NCBI RefSeq assembly: GCF_003014575.1
Contig: NZ_PYGF01000002.1
Span: 167,850-231,849 of the forward strand
Source of the DNA: Cecembia rubra
GTDB lineage: Bacteria; Bacteroidota; Bacteroidia; Cytophagales; Cyclobacteriaceae
Length of the DNA stretch: 64,000 nt
Reading direction: 5' to 3'
Shown: piece by piece, positions 32,816-42,611 of the stretch
How the letters are laid out: every line of letters starts with the position of its first letter
How positions within the stretch are numbered: position 1 is the stretch's first letter
Position numbers and translations under genes: made by a program
The notes under the pieces: model-generated
Seen by the model: the letters and a program-made list of their open reading frames with translations, nothing else
Told to the model about the DNA's origin: nothing
Databases searched by the model: none

Positions 32816-35254
32816 ATGATTAAGCTTATCACAAATTGTTTAATGATTTGGGTGTTGTCATTAGTTTTGATATATCCAAGCTATGCAATCAACGGCGAAA
32901 ATAAAGAAGGAAAGTCTTTGATAGTCTCCGGACAGGTCAAATCACCTGAAGGTGAGATTATTCCTTTTGCAAATATTCTTGTTTTAGGGACTGTAAAAGG
33001 AACCTATACCAATTTGGATGGAACTTTTCAGATTTATGATTTAGAAGATGGAGAATATACCATTAAAGTTTCTGCGGTAGGCTATAAATCTTTTACAAAA
33101 ACGATACAGATAATAAACGGCATTGTGAGGGAATTGGACCTGGTTTTTGAAGAAACTGGAGTTGAAATGCCTCAGATTACGATAATTGCCTCAAAAGATA
33201 GGGTTTTCAGTAGGGTGCCGGGTTCTGTAACATATATTGATGCCAAAGAGATCCAGACCATCAATCCTCTAAGTGGAAATGAAGTTTTGAGAAGGTCTCC
33301 GGGAGTCCATGTAGTGGACGAAGAAGGCCTTGGGATGAGGGTAAATATTGGTATTAGGGGACTTGATCCTGACAGGAGTAGAAGTGTTTTGGTTTTAGAA
33401 GACGGAGTTCCAGTGGCTTTGTCTCCATATGGTGAGCCTGAAATGTATTATACTCCTGTGATGGATAGAATGGCCGGAGTTGAAATTTTGAAAGGCTCAG
33501 GTCAGATTCTGTTTGGTCCACAGACAATCGGTGGAGTTATTAATTACATCACGGCCAATCCACCACAAGATGAAGAAGGGTCGATCTATATTCAAGGAGG
33601 CCAGGGAGGATTTTTCTCCGGATTGGTCAATTATGGGAATACTTTTGGTAACACAGGAATTCAGACCAGTTTGTTAAGAAAAAAAGCAGACAATATTGGT
33701 CCAACTGAATTTGATATTACTGATTTCAACACCAAGTTCCTCTTCAACATCAATGAAAATTCGGAGTTGGGGATGAAGTTGGGGATTTACAATGAAAGCT
33801 CAAATTCTACTTACATAGGGATTAACCAGGTCATGTTTGATCGAGGAGGGGCCGATGATTTCCTAAGATTGGCACCTGATGATAGACTGGATGTAAGAAG
33901 GTATTCCTTGAGCTTCAATCACCAATATAGATTTAACAAAAATGTGAGATTGAAAACCATTGCCTATGGTTACACTACCACAAGGAATTGGAATAGGCAG
34001 GATTTTACCATCAATAATTCCAATACGCCTCCATCCAATTGGACTGGTATAGTTTGGGGTGATGTGGAAATTCCAGGTGGGGCAATTTATATGAGGAACA
34101 GTACAGGTAATAGAAACAGACAATTTGAGGTGGCAGGAATTGAGCCAAGACTGGAAGTAGATTACAAAGTATTTGACTTGAAAAACGAACTGATTGTTGG
34201 AACCAGGTACCTTTATGAGAGGGCATTTGAGCAAAGAGTGGATGGTACCAGAGCTGGTGTAAAAAGCGGGAACTTGGTAGAAGATGAAGTGAGGACAGGT
34301 TATGCACTTGCTGCTTACATTCAAAATAAAGTAAACTTATCCCCCAAATTAGACTTAAATATGGGGTTAAGATTTGAAAATTTTGACTATGAAAGAGACA
34401 TAAGAAGGAGAAGTTTTCCAGGCTTAGGAGTACGGGATACTGTTTTGGTAGCGGGAAATGTTATCAATGAAATTATACCGGGTTTCGGCTTTAATTACAG
34501 ACCTGCACAGACCTTAAATGTTTTTGGTGGGATCCATAAGGGATATGCTCCTCCAAGGACAAAAGACGCGATTACCTCACTTGGAGATGTGTTGGATTTG
34601 GAAGCTGAAAAAAGTGTTAATTATGAACTTGGCCTCAGAACAGAACCCTTAAAGTGGTTGTTCTTGGAGGCGACCGGTTTTGTTATGAATTTCAGTAATC
34701 AAATCATTCCTGTATCAGAGTCTTCAGGAGGTGTTGGCTTTGGCTTGGTAAATGGAGGGGCCACTTTGAATAGGGGTGTTGAAACAGCTTTGGTAATGGA
34801 TTTAAGCAATCTTTTTGGATTTAGCAAAACCAGGCTGATTTATGATATCAACGCTACTTTTTTGAAAGCTACTTTCTCTGAAGACCGGTTCCAAAACGGA
34901 GTAAATATCAATGGGAATAAAACGCCTTATGCGCCTGATTGGTTTATCAATTCAGCCTTAACACTGGAGACTGAATCTGGATTAGGTCTGAGATTGGTTG
35001 GGAATTTTGTAGGGAGTCAATTTGGAGATGAATTAAATACTATTCAACCATCTGTTGACGGAAGAATTGGAATTATACCTTCCTACAAAGTCTTTGACGC
35101 TGTGATTTCTTATCAGATAAAAAACTGGAATTCCAAATTCAATTTATCAGTTAAGAACCTTACAGACGAGAGGTATATTGCTTCAAGAAGGCCTCAGGGA
35201 ATTAGGGTAGGTATCCCTAGGTTAATTACCGTAGGTTACCAATTCACTTTCTAA
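32816..35254 (+). CDS. TonB-dependent receptor, FecA-like
   Basis: 812 residues: signal peptide (about 1-24, ending SYA), a carboxypeptidase-regulatory-like beta-sandwich (about 35-115, [18 protein letters not shown]), the plug domain with [18 protein letters not shown] and [25 protein letters not shown], and a 22-strand barrel ending in a Phe (GYQFTF). The plug resembles the ferric dicitrate group. It should import a large iron or other ligand complex across the outer membrane. No periplasmic binding protein or ABC gene is next to it, and no FecIR-type sigma pair is adjacent. A strong terminator follows. Confidence 0.88.
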   Translation: MIKLITNCLMIWVLSLVLIYPSYAINGENKEGKSLIVSGQVKSPEGEIIPFANILVLGTVKGTYTNLDGTFQIYDLEDGEYTIKVSAVGYKSFTKTIQIINGIVRELDLVFEETGVEMPQITIIASKDRVFSRVPGSVTYIDAKEIQTINPLSGNEVLRRSPGVHVVDEEGLGMRVNIGIRGLDPDRSRSVLVLEDGVPVALSPYGEPEMYYTPVMDRMAGVEILKGSGQILFGPQTIGGVINYITANPPQDEEGSIYIQGGQGGFFSGLVNYGNTFGNTGIQTSLLRKKADNIGPTEFDITDFNTKFLFNINENSELGMKLGIYNESSNSTYIGINQVMFDRGGADDFLRLAPDDRLDVRRYSLSFNHQYRFNKNVRLKTIAYGYTTTRNWNRQDFTINNSNTPPSNWTGIVWGDVEIPGGAIYMRNSTGNRNRQFEVAGIEPRLEVDYKVFDLKNELIVGTRYLYERAFEQRVDGTRAGVKSGNLVEDEVRTGYALAAYIQNKVNLSPKLDLNMGLRFENFDYERDIRRRSFPGLGVRDTVLVAGNVINEIIPGFGFNYRPAQTLNVFGGIHKGYAPPRTKDAITSLGDVLDLEAEKSVNYELGLRTEPLKWLFLEATGFVMNFSNQIIPVSESSGGVGFGLVNGGATLNRGVETALVMDLSNLFGFSKTRLIYDINATFLKATFSEDRFQNGVNINGNKTPYAPDWFINSALTLETESGLGLRLVGNFVGSQFGDELNTIQPSVDGRIGIIPSYKVFDAVISYQIKNWNSKFNLSVKNLTDERYIASRRPQGIRVGIPRLITVGYQFTF

Positions 35255-35343
35255 AAAAAAAATTAAAAAAATTCAAACAAAATTAAATCCAGTTCAGTTA
35301 AAAGAATGAAGGCTTTAAAAGCTTTTCTTCATAGTGCTGGGTT

Positions 35344-35376
35344 GAGCCGTTCTGAGAAATCAGAACGGTTCTTTTA
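35344..35376 (+). terminator. Terminator of the TonB receptor gene
   Basis: A 12-bp stem (35344-35355 with 35360-35371, one G-T pair), GAAA loop, then T-rich DNA. Confidence 0.85.
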
Positions 35377-35434
35377 TTTTTAGAATTCAACTTATTTGGC
35401 CAAATCTCCCTAAATTTACAATAAAATTTATTCC

Positions 35435-36001
35435 ATGATACTGATAGGTAATGCGGTGATCAGCGATGATATCAAAGAGCAGTTTTTTGTATGTGATTTG
35501 GAAAAGTGCAAAGGAGCATGTTGTGTCGAAGGAGATTCTGGAGCACCACTGGAAGATAACGAGACCGACATTTTGGAAAACATATACCCCATTGTTAAAG
35601 ATTATATTACTGAGGAGGGCAGGACTGTGATTGAGGCTCAAGGTACATGGGTGATCGATAAGGATGGAGATAAATGTACTCCAACCATTGGAGACAATAG
35701 GGAATGTGCCTATGCTCTTTATGACAACAAGGGTATTTTGAAATGTGGGATAGAACAAGCCTACCTGGATGGAAAAATTGATTTTAAAAAACCGATCAGT
35801 TGTCATCTATATCCTATCAGAATCACCAAATATGACCAGTTTGATGCCCTGAATTATGATCGCTGGCATATCTGTGACCCAGCTTGTTCCTTGGGGAGCA
35901 AATTGGGAGTTCCTATCTACAAGTTCCTGAAAGACGCTTTGGTAAGAAAATATGGCCAGGAATGGTATGATGAGTTGGTCGATGAGATCGAAAACAAATA
36001 A
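35435..36001 (+). CDS. DUF3109 family cysteine-rich protein
   Basis: 188 residues with cysteines in [16 protein letters not shown] (near 18-33), [25 protein letters not shown] and ICDPACSLG. The pattern matches DUF3109, whose members appear to bind metal or iron-sulfur clusters; related zinc/iron-chelating (YkgJ-like) domains share the spacing. Role unknown. It is convergent with arginine deiminase and their stop codons are 1 nt apart, which leaves no room for a terminator between them. Confidence 0.82.
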   Translation: MILIGNAVISDDIKEQFFVCDLEKCKGACCVEGDSGAPLEDNETDILENIYPIVKDYITEEGRTVIEAQGTWVIDKDGDKCTPTIGDNRECAYALYDNKGILKCGIEQAYLDGKIDFKKPISCHLYPIRITKYDQFDALNYDRWHICDPACSLGSKLGVPIYKFLKDALVRKYGQEWYDELVDEIENK

Positions 36002-36002
36002 T

Positions 36003-37217
36003 TTAAACTTTTGACCTGCTAAGTGGCAGGGTCATGCACCTTGGACCGCCCAACCCTCTTGAAAGTTCTGAGGAAGGAATCTCTAATACTTCAACCCCCA
36101 TATTTCTCAAAGCCCTATTGGTATGGATATTCCTATTATATGAAATTACCCTTCTGGGCCCAATTGCAAATACATTGGCTCCATCAAACCATTGTTCACG
36201 CATTGAATAGTCAGGATTTCCATCTGCAGTTGAAAGTATTTCCAAATGAGGGATTTCCTTTTCCAAAACTGTAAGAAGAGATTCGTTTAGTACCTGTCTT
36301 TTAATGTGTACTTTGTCACCCTCTTGCTCTTTAAGGGTATAAAGTGAAGTTTGTAGGACTGCATTCAAAGCATCCGGATAAGTAAGCACCAAGTTTTCGT
36401 CCAAAATAGTGAAAACTGTGTCTAGGTGCATGTATTGCCTTTTCTTTGGAAGATGTACTTCATAGACCCTTTCGACTGTTCCTTCTGCCAGCAAGGCTTT
36501 GGCCGCATGGTAAATCGCCTTTTCTTCTGTTCTTTCAGAATTACCGATAGCAACGGCTTTTTTTGATAAGATGATCACATCTCCACCTTCAATGCTTGGT
36601 GGGTTATCATGTCCATTTACCGGATAGAGGGTGTTGACATGTTCCATAAATTCAGGGTGATTTTCAAAAACTGCCCTGAGAAGATTGGCTTCTCTTTGGC
36701 GTCCTTCCATTTTCATACTGGAAAAAATTATTCCTCCAGGAGTGATGGCCATAGGGTCTCTTTGAAAATAAAGATTCGGGCAAGGGGTAATCACAAAAGC
36801 ATAATCCATCAGCTCAGTTTTGGGAAGGTTAGGGATCTTTCTTTTGAGTTCGTGAACCTTAATGCCAGCTGTAAGAGCCAGTGCACACTCTGCAGTTGAA
36901 AATCTTTCTAAAATGTATTCCTTGAAATGGGTAAGTCTGTTTCTTTTTAAAGCATCATCCATCAAAGTTTCCAATAAGTCCCTTTTTGATAAAGTCTGCA
37001 TTAACAGTTCTTTTAATCTATAAACCTGGGCTCCGGTAGTTTGCTTAATGAGGTCAGTGAAATAGTCATGCTCTTTCTGCATTGCTTCCAGATAGGGAAC
37101 ATCTTCAAACAATAAGAAATCTTTGTTGTAGGGCGTCAGCCTGTCTATTTCTTTGCCTGGCCTGTGCATTAGCACGGCTTTTAATGTTCCAAATTCTGAA
37201 TTGAGTCTGAGGTTCAT
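36003..37217 (-). CDS. arcA: Arginine deiminase
   Basis: A 404-residue guanidino-modifying enzyme. The active-site set is complete: NLYFQRDP near 148, EGGDVIIL near 213, the catalytic His in MHLDTVF near 268, and the nucleophile Cys394 in GGPRCMT. It turns arginine into citrulline and ammonia. The carbamoyltransferase and carbamate kinase of the ADI pathway are not adjacent, so the citrulline fate is unknown; related amidinotransferases are excluded by the ADI-type ends. Confidence 0.92.
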   Translation of the reverse strand: MNLRLNSEFGTLKAVLMHRPGKEIDRLTPYNKDFLLFEDVPYLEAMQKEHDYFTDLIKQTTGAQVYRLKELLMQTLSKRDLLETLMDDALKRNRLTHFKEYILERFSTAECALALTAGIKVHELKRKIPNLPKTELMDYAFVITPCPNLYFQRDPMAITPGGIIFSSMKMEGRQREANLLRAVFENHPEFMEHVNTLYPVNGHDNPPSIEGGDVIILSKKAVAIGNSERTEEKAIYHAAKALLAEGTVERVYEVHLPKKRQYMHLDTVFTILDENLVLTYPDALNAVLQTSLYTLKEQEGDKVHIKRQVLNESLLTVLEKEIPHLEILSTADGNPDYSMREQWFDGANVFAIGPRRVISYNRNIHTNRALRNMGVEVLEIPSSELSRGLGGPRCMTLPLSRSKV

Positions 37218-37590
37218 GGTTGAAAAAGTGTTTTGATTAGAAATTTTGTAGAATATCGTAAAAATGATTTATAATTTAACAATAAAAAGGTAAAATATTT
37301 GCAAGATTTGATAAAATAGGTTGTTTTTTCAACCAATAGGATTATGTTTAATATGTGTATCCGCAATTAGACCAGTAACCAATTTAAATTGGGTCTTGAA
37401 TCAACCTGTTATTAATAGATATTGGATCCGCCTGGGCGGACAAGTTATTCATTGATATTGGTTTGAAATCGTAGGTTTATTCTATTGTGATTATTCTACT
37501 GGCATGAAAGCGGACAACCATGATGTTTAATTATGACAAAGGATACCAAGTTAAAATTTTTAATTCCGTGAATTTTACTATTTTTCTGGC
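37218..37590. other. Intergenic region with TCCGCCTGGGCGGA palindrome
   Basis: 373 nt between divergent arcA and the small membrane protein gene. It is mostly AT-rich spacer; a 14-nt palindrome (37427-37440) with a GC-rich stem stands out. No gene or clear promoter recognised. Confidence 0.5.
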
Positions 37591-37782
37591 ATGAAAAATT
37601 ATCAATTTCTGGTTTACCTGGCTTTAGGGGTCTTGGTTTTTTTTATAATCAAGCCTTATAATTTCAGCTTCGAATTTAAAGATTCAGCCTACACTGTGGG
37701 ATATAGTATGCCTTGGACCATATTATGGGTGGGCTTTGGAATTATTTATTTAATTATTAAACAAAAAAACCGGGCTTCCTGA
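37591..37782 (+). CDS. Small two-helix membrane protein
   Basis: 63 residues with two membrane segments (about 6-22 and 40-56) and a basic C-terminal end (KQKNRAS). It starts with ATG-AAA and its stop lies in the loop of a strong terminator. I do not recognise a family. Size and position suggest a real small gene; no partner is evident. It is convergent to lysS, which shares the terminator. Confidence 0.6.
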   Translation: MKNYQFLVYLALGVLVFFIIKPYNFSFEFKDSAYTVGYSMPWTILWVGFGIIYLIIKQKNRAS

Positions 37783-37797
37783 ACCCGGTTTTTTTTT
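37763..37797. terminator. Bidirectional terminator (small membrane protein / lysS)
   Basis: A 12-bp stem (37763-37774 with 37784-37795), 9-nt loop, A and T runs. It overlaps the stop codon of the plus-strand gene. Confidence 0.88.
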
Positions 37798-37798
37798 G

Positions 37799-39517
37799 TT
37801 AAGCCAACCAATTTTCTACATCTTCTTTTGTAGGATTGGGTGTTTCAAGTTTCAGTTTTTTCCTTCTACCGCAGACATCATTGAATAATTTGTTGACATC
37901 CTGTTCCTTTAATTGTTCAATAGTATGAATATTCAAATCCCTTATCGCTGGGATCAGTGCTGCAGGAATACCCAATTCAATAAAATCTTTATCTGAAGCA
38001 ATTTTTATTTTCTTTTCAGGGCGCATTTGAGGAAAGAACAATACTTCCTGGATAGTGGATTTGTTGGTCAAAAGCATAGTTAGTCTATCAATTCCGATAC
38101 CCAATCCAGAGGTAGGGGGCATTCCATATTCCAATGCCCTTAGGAAATCCTCATCCATCGCCATTGCTTCATCATCTCCTCTGGCAGCTAACTTCAATTG
38201 ATCCTCAAAGCGCTCTCTCTGATCAATTGGATCATTAAGTTCTGAATAAGCATTGGCAATTTCTTTACCATTGACAAATAGTTCAAATCTTTCTACCAGT
38301 CCCTCTTTGCTTCTGTGCTTTTTGGCAAGAGGGGTCATTTCAACAGGGTAATCAGTAATATAGGTAGGCTGGATCAGATGGTCTTCTACTTTTGCCCCAA
38401 AAATCTCATCGATCAATTTGCCCTTACCCATACTGTCATCGATTTCTATACCAAGGTCGATGCATGTTTTTCTCAAAGCACTTTCATCCATCTCGCTTAC
38501 ATCCACTCCAGCATATTCCTTGATGGCATCAAACATGGTCAATCTCCTGTAAGGGCCAGCAAAGTCTATCGTATTTTCACCAACTTTCACTGTTGTATTG
38601 CCATGGATGGATTCAGTAACTTTTTCAATTAGCTCTTCCACCATTTCCATCATCCATATGTAATCTTTGTAGGCCACATAGATTTCCAAAGATGTGAATT
38701 CAGGATTGTGAGTTCTGTCCATTCCCTCGTTTCGGAACATTTTACCAAACTCATATACGCCATCAAAACCGCCAACTATGAGTCTTTTTAAGTATAGTTC
38801 ATTTGCTATCCTCAGGTAAAGAGGCATGTCCAATGTGTTGTGATGGGTTTGGAATGGTCTGGCAGCTGCCCCACCATGAACTTGTTGTAAAATCGGTGTT
38901 TCCACTTCCAGCCAGCCATGATCATCAAAATACTTGCGCATATTGGTGATAATCCTGGATCTAGTAACGAACACCTCTTTTACCTCTGGATTTACAGTCA
39001 GATCCACATACCTTTGTCTATATCTCAATTCCGGATCGGTAAATCCATCGTATACATTACCTATTTCATCCCTTTTTACCACAGGAAGCGGTTTGACTGA
39101 TTTGGAGAGGATTTTCAGTTCAGTAACATGAAGGGAAATTTCTTCAGTCTGGGTAGTGAAAATATAACCCTTCACACCTATAAAATCTCCAATTCCCAAA
39201 AGTTTCTTAAAAACCGTATTGTAAAGTGTTTTATCCTCTCCTGGGCAAATGTCATCCCTTCTGATGTAAATCTGAAGTCTTGCCGTCGAATCCTGGATTT
39301 CTGCAAAAGCAGCGGAACCCATTATTCTCCTGCTCATCAGCCTTCCAGCAATGGAGATATTTTTATAGTCGTTTTTATTGTTTGCGTAATTGCTGTGAAT
39401 ATCTTTTGCTGTTACGTTGATAGGGAAGGTTTCCGCAGGATAGGGGTTTATCCCTAATTTCATCAATTCCTCACGGTCTTTTCTTCTCTCTAACTCCTGT
39501 TCGCTAAGTAATTGCAT
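37799..39517 (-). CDS. lysS: Lysyl-tRNA synthetase (class II)
   Basis: 572 residues: an N-terminal OB-fold anticodon domain (about 55-170) and the class II core with motif 2 (FRNEGMDRTHNPEFTSLE) and motif 3 (GLGIGIDRLTMLL). After the core (ends about 495) there is a C-terminal extension of about 70 residues, rich in charged residues (IREL...KLFNDVCGRRKKL), as in other Bacteroidota LysS. The start is set at the ATG at 39517 (MQLLSEQELERR), not the TTG eight codons earlier. Confidence 0.95.
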   Translation of the reverse strand: MQLLSEQELERRKDREELMKLGINPYPAETFPINVTAKDIHSNYANNKNDYKNISIAGRLMSRRIMGSAAFAEIQDSTARLQIYIRRDDICPGEDKTLYNTVFKKLLGIGDFIGVKGYIFTTQTEEISLHVTELKILSKSVKPLPVVKRDEIGNVYDGFTDPELRYRQRYVDLTVNPEVKEVFVTRSRIITNMRKYFDDHGWLEVETPILQQVHGGAAARPFQTHHNTLDMPLYLRIANELYLKRLIVGGFDGVYEFGKMFRNEGMDRTHNPEFTSLEIYVAYKDYIWMMEMVEELIEKVTESIHGNTTVKVGENTIDFAGPYRRLTMFDAIKEYAGVDVSEMDESALRKTCIDLGIEIDDSMGKGKLIDEIFGAKVEDHLIQPTYITDYPVEMTPLAKKHRSKEGLVERFELFVNGKEIANAYSELNDPIDQRERFEDQLKLAARGDDEAMAMDEDFLRALEYGMPPTSGLGIGIDRLTMLLTNKSTIQEVLFFPQMRPEKKIKIASDKDFIELGIPAALIPAIRDLNIHTIEQLKEQDVNKLFNDVCGRRKKLKLETPNPTKEDVENWLA

Positions 39518-39639
39518 TTTGTTTAATTGGTTTGATATCAATTTATTTGGAACCCGGATGAGTTATCTTCACCAGGTTACATTTTTCTTTTTCTTTAGCA
39601 GATCCTGATTTAAGGAAAATCTATTATCGGATTGTTGCT

Positions 39640-40827
39640 TCAATTATTTTTAATTTTTCTCCTTCTCATTTCCTTTTTGATCAGGTCAAATTCCCTACTG
39701 CTCTGTCCGGCTACAGAGGTGTTTTCTTCTGCTCTCCTAGACAGGTAAGGCATTACTTTTTCAACCGGACCGTAAGGTACATATTTGACCACATTATATC
39801 CTGCATCCGCAAGATTGAAGGAAATATTGTCACTCATTCCATAAAGCTGCGCAAAGTAAACTCTTTCGTCATTTTCTGCCAGTCCATAATCTCCAATTAG
39901 TTCGGTCAATAGGAGATTGCTGTGTTCATTGTGTGAACCTGAAACCAGGTTCATGGTCTGGATATTCTCCATACAATATTTTACAGCTGCGTCGTAATCT
40001 CTGTCTGTTGAAGCTTTGTCAGGCTGTATTGGGCTTAGATATCCTTTTTTTAGAGCCCTTTCCCTTTCTTTTTCCATATAAGCTCCCCTTACCAGTTTTG
40101 CGCCAAGGAAATACCCTTTATCAAGTGCTGTTTGATGGGCATTTTTTAATCTCTGAAGCATATCATGCCTATACATTTGATAAGTATTGAATACCACGCA
40201 GGATTCTTTGTTGTACTTTTCCATGGCTCGGTAAACAAGGATATCCAAAGTCTCCTGATACCAAGAGTCCTCAGCATCAATTAAAATTTTGGTTCCTGCC
40301 TGGTAGGCGGCCTCACAGAGCTCATCTACTCGTTTTTCAAGTTTTTGGAATGCTATTTCCTCTTTACTACTGAGTTTTTGCCCTTCCTGGATTTTAGTCA
40401 TAATATTGAAATCACCCAGGCCGGTGACTTTGAATACAGCAAAGGGGATATTTGGATCTCCTGCAGACCTTTCGATGGTTTTTAGGATTTCATTTTTTGT
40501 AGCCTCATAGCTTTCCTCATCTCCTTCTCCTTCTACTGAATAATCCAAGATAGTTTTTACACCGTATTCGGCCAGTTTATTTACTGATTTTTCACAGTCT
40601 TCGATACTTTCGCCTCCACAGAAATGACCAAACATGGTTTTTTTCATGATCCCATTGATGGGTAATTTCAATGCAAATGCCAGATCTGCCAACTTGATCC
40701 CAAGGCTGACAGCTAGGTTATTATTCATTGTAGCAAAGATGTAGTACATCTTTTTGAGTTCTGCATCCGATTTTGAAGCAAAGGCTACTTCTAAATTCTC
40801 AAAAGAAATTTTGGGTTTTACTGACAT
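39640..40827 (-). CDS. Proline dehydrogenase
   Basis: 395 residues from the ATG at 40827 (an upstream 10-codon extension is rejected). It is the monofunctional PRODH barrel: KTMFGHFCGGES near 63, GAKLVRGAYMEKERERA near 240, YAV-type SGSHNEHS and YVPYGPVEKVMPYLSRRAEEN with the conserved Arg pair near the C-terminus. It oxidises proline to pyrroline-5-carboxylate with FAD. A TATATTTG box at 40853-40846 on the minus strand would put the start about 13 nt before the ATG. Confidence 0.92.
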   Translation of the reverse strand: MSVKPKISFENLEVAFASKSDAELKKMYYIFATMNNNLAVSLGIKLADLAFALKLPINGIMKKTMFGHFCGGESIEDCEKSVNKLAEYGVKTILDYSVEGEGDEESYEATKNEILKTIERSAGDPNIPFAVFKVTGLGDFNIMTKIQEGQKLSSKEEIAFQKLEKRVDELCEAAYQAGTKILIDAEDSWYQETLDILVYRAMEKYNKESCVVFNTYQMYRHDMLQRLKNAHQTALDKGYFLGAKLVRGAYMEKERERALKKGYLSPIQPDKASTDRDYDAAVKYCMENIQTMNLVSGSHNEHSNLLLTELIGDYGLAENDERVYFAQLYGMSDNISFNLADAGYNVVKYVPYGPVEKVMPYLSRRAEENTSVAGQSSREFDLIKKEMRRRKIKNN

Positions 40828-41205
40828 AAAGGTTGAATCAGGCTGCAAATATATCAAAAAAACTGCAAGAGGATTGGCTTTGTTTGGTGAAATACGTTGA
40901 TTTAAAATGGGTTTTTTTAAGCCTGTTTCTGATTCAGTTGAGCTTCATCTGATTTTTACAAAGTAATATTCAAACTCAATTATAATATTACAGGAATTCA
41001 CAGATCAGCATTAGATATAGGGAAAACATCACCTGAATATGGGTGAAAGTTTTTAAGAGGGGATCTGTATCTTTGCAAGTCAAATTAATCAATAAAAAAA
41101 GGAATGCTTATTAAATCATAAGCAAATGGGAATCTTCGGTTTAATGTTGATGTAAACTAAAGTCTTTCCCTTGTTGTTGATAAGTATTCAATAAATACCA
41201 TAGAA
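40828..41205. other. Divergent intergenic region
   Basis: 378 nt between proline dehydrogenase and aroF1. It has the minus-strand TATATTTG box noted for PRODH and a plus-strand TATCTTTG (41068-41075) without a clear -33 partner, which would give aroF1 a leader of about 125 nt. A 7-bp hairpin (41105-41111 with 41118-41124) is too weak to be a terminator, and no aromatic-rich leader peptide was found here. Confidence 0.5.
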
Positions 41206-42300
41206 TTGGAAATTAAGAGACTAAATGATTGGGGGATTTTTGATAATCACCCTGTATTTATGGTAGGTCCCTGTAGTGTAGAGACTCCCGAGCAATTGGA
41301 CAACACGGTAGGGGAATTGGCAAGACTAGGGTTCAAAATCATAAGGGGAGGGGTTTGGAAACCCAGGACACGGCCCAACTCCTTTGAAGGATTGGGAAGT
41401 ATTGCCTTGCCCTGGATTCAGGAGGTCCAATCAAAATACAATGTCCAGTTTGCAATTGAAGTAGCCAGTCCCTACCACGTAGAGGAAGCACTTGAGCATG
41501 GGATCCGTGTTTTTTGGATTGGTGCCCGGTCTACAGTAAACCCATTTACAGTTCAGGAAATTGCCAATAGCCTAAAAGGAATTGATGTACCTGTCTTTGT
41601 AAAAAACCCGGTAAATCCTGATTTGGCACTTTGGATCGGTGCTTTGGAAAGAATCAACCAAGCCGGTATTACAAGATTGGGAGCTATCCATAGAGGGTTT
41701 TCCAATTTCAATGATAAAGTTTACAGAAACAGTCCGACCTGGCAGATTCCATTGGAGCTAAAGACCAGATATCCCCAGATCCCCCTTCTCAACGATCCGA
41801 GTCATATTTCAGGAAGAAGGGACCTTATATTGCCCGTCTCACAAATGGCCTTGGATCTGAATTTCGACGGATTTATTATAGAATCCCATATTGATCCGGA
41901 TAAAGCCTGGTCCGATAGTGCTCAGCAGCTAACCCCATCGGATTTGGCAGGATTGATCCAGCAACTCCAGACCAGGATACCTTCTGTGGATAATCCCTTT
42001 TTGGAATCACAATTGGAAATTATTAGAGGACACATAGACGAAGTGGATAGGGAATTATTAGAAATATTGAGCAGAAGGATGAAGTTGGTGGAAAAAGCAG
42101 GAGAATATAAAAAGCTAAATAATGTAGCCATTTTTCAAATGGAAAGGTGGAAAAAAGTATTTGAATCCAGACCTGAATGGGCAAAAGCACTACAAATCAA
42201 TCCTGAGTTTGTCAAAGAATTATTTGATATTATTCATTCAGAGTCCATAAGAAAACAAGAGGAAATTATGGAGGTCAAGAATAAGGGAAGTCATTCATGA
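41206..42300 (+). CDS. aroF: DAHP synthase / chorismate mutase (paralog 1)
   Basis: 364 residues: a DAHP synthase barrel (about 1-265; MVGPCSVETPEQ, RGGVWKPRTRPNSF, VGARSTVNPF-type, DPSHISGRRD) and an AroQ-type chorismate mutase (about 275-360; IDEVDRELLEILSRRM, AGEYKK). It makes the first shikimate intermediate and also turns chorismate to prephenate. The start is TTG at 41206: no ATG exists in frame near it. It is similar over its whole length to the gene at 42612 but lies outside the attenuator's control. No ACT or other regulatory domain is seen, so feedback could be through the mutase domain, as known for such fusions. Confidence 0.92.
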   Translation: MEIKRLNDWGIFDNHPVFMVGPCSVETPEQLDNTVGELARLGFKIIRGGVWKPRTRPNSFEGLGSIALPWIQEVQSKYNVQFAIEVASPYHVEEALEHGIRVFWIGARSTVNPFTVQEIANSLKGIDVPVFVKNPVNPDLALWIGALERINQAGITRLGAIHRGFSNFNDKVYRNSPTWQIPLELKTRYPQIPLLNDPSHISGRRDLILPVSQMALDLNFDGFIIESHIDPDKAWSDSAQQLTPSDLAGLIQQLQTRIPSVDNPFLESQLEIIRGHIDEVDRELLEILSRRMKLVEKAGEYKKLNNVAIFQMERWKKVFESRPEWAKALQINPEFVKELFDIIHSESIRKQEEIMEVKNKGSHS

Positions 42301-42412
42301 GTTTTATTCAGAATTTTATTTTGTTTTGATTCAAAAAAATTATCTCATTTTCTGAATTTGTAATGTTTTGGTCAGTGTTTGAAAAAAAATCAAAAAAATA
42401 TTCATTCATTGA

Positions 42413-42443
42413 TTTGTTATTAATAATTATCCCCCTACATTTG
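42413..42443 (+). promoter_or_regulatory. Promoter of the Phe/Tyr leader
   Basis: TTTG (42413-42416), exactly 19 nt, TACATTTG (42436-42443): a full match to the Bacteroidota consensus. The leader-peptide ATG lies only 4 nt after the box, so the transcript should begin at or next to that ATG. Confidence 0.75.
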
Positions 42444-42447
42444 AAAC

Positions 42448-42543
42448 ATGTTAAACGCAGCTCTATCATATTTTACCTTCTTTTACTTTTACTTTCGTCC
42501 TGAAGGTCGAATCGGAGCTGCTTATTGTCTGGTAAAAATTTAA
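42448..42543 (+). CDS. Phe/Tyr leader peptide of the aroF2 attenuator
   Basis: A 31-codon ORF. Residues 8-16 read YFTFFYFYF (five Phe, three Tyr in nine), with one more Tyr at 26. A stop codon lies immediately upstream in frame, so the ATG at 42448 is the only likely start. Residues 17-25 (RPEGRIGAA) are encoded by the DNA that also forms the antiterminator arm. It is followed after 18 nt by the terminator hairpin and then by the aroF2 gene. This is the layout of a ribosome-mediated attenuator such as E. coli pheA; no Shine-Dalgarno is needed if the mRNA is leaderless. Confidence 0.88.
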   Translation: MLNAALSYFTFFYFYFRPEGRIGAAYCLVKI

Positions 42544-42575
42544 AAAAAATAAACCAAATAAAGAGCCCGATTCGA
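42507..42575 (+). promoter_or_regulatory. Antiterminator pairing of the attenuator
   Basis: Arm 42507-42515 pairs with 42567-42575 over 9 bp without a mismatch; after one bulged A the pairing continues 3 bp (42517-42519 with 42564-42566). This uses the 5' arm of the terminator, so the two structures exclude each other. A weaker 7-bp competitor (42457-42463 with 42515-42521) could hold the same arm away from it when no ribosome stalls. Confidence 0.75.
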
Positions 42576-42599
42576 AAGAATCGGGCTCTTTTTATTTAA
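42562..42599 (+). terminator. Attenuator terminator upstream of aroF2
   Basis: A perfect 12-bp stem (42562-42573 with 42578-42589), GAAA loop, then a T-rich tail. It ends transcription just before aroF2 when the leader peptide is translated without delay. Confidence 0.92.
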
Positions 42600-42611
42600 A
42601 CCGTAACAATC

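Noticed and set aside
41076-41205. A second aromatic leader peptide before aroF1
   Set aside because: Only short frames without Phe, Tyr or Trp runs and no terminator hairpin are present.
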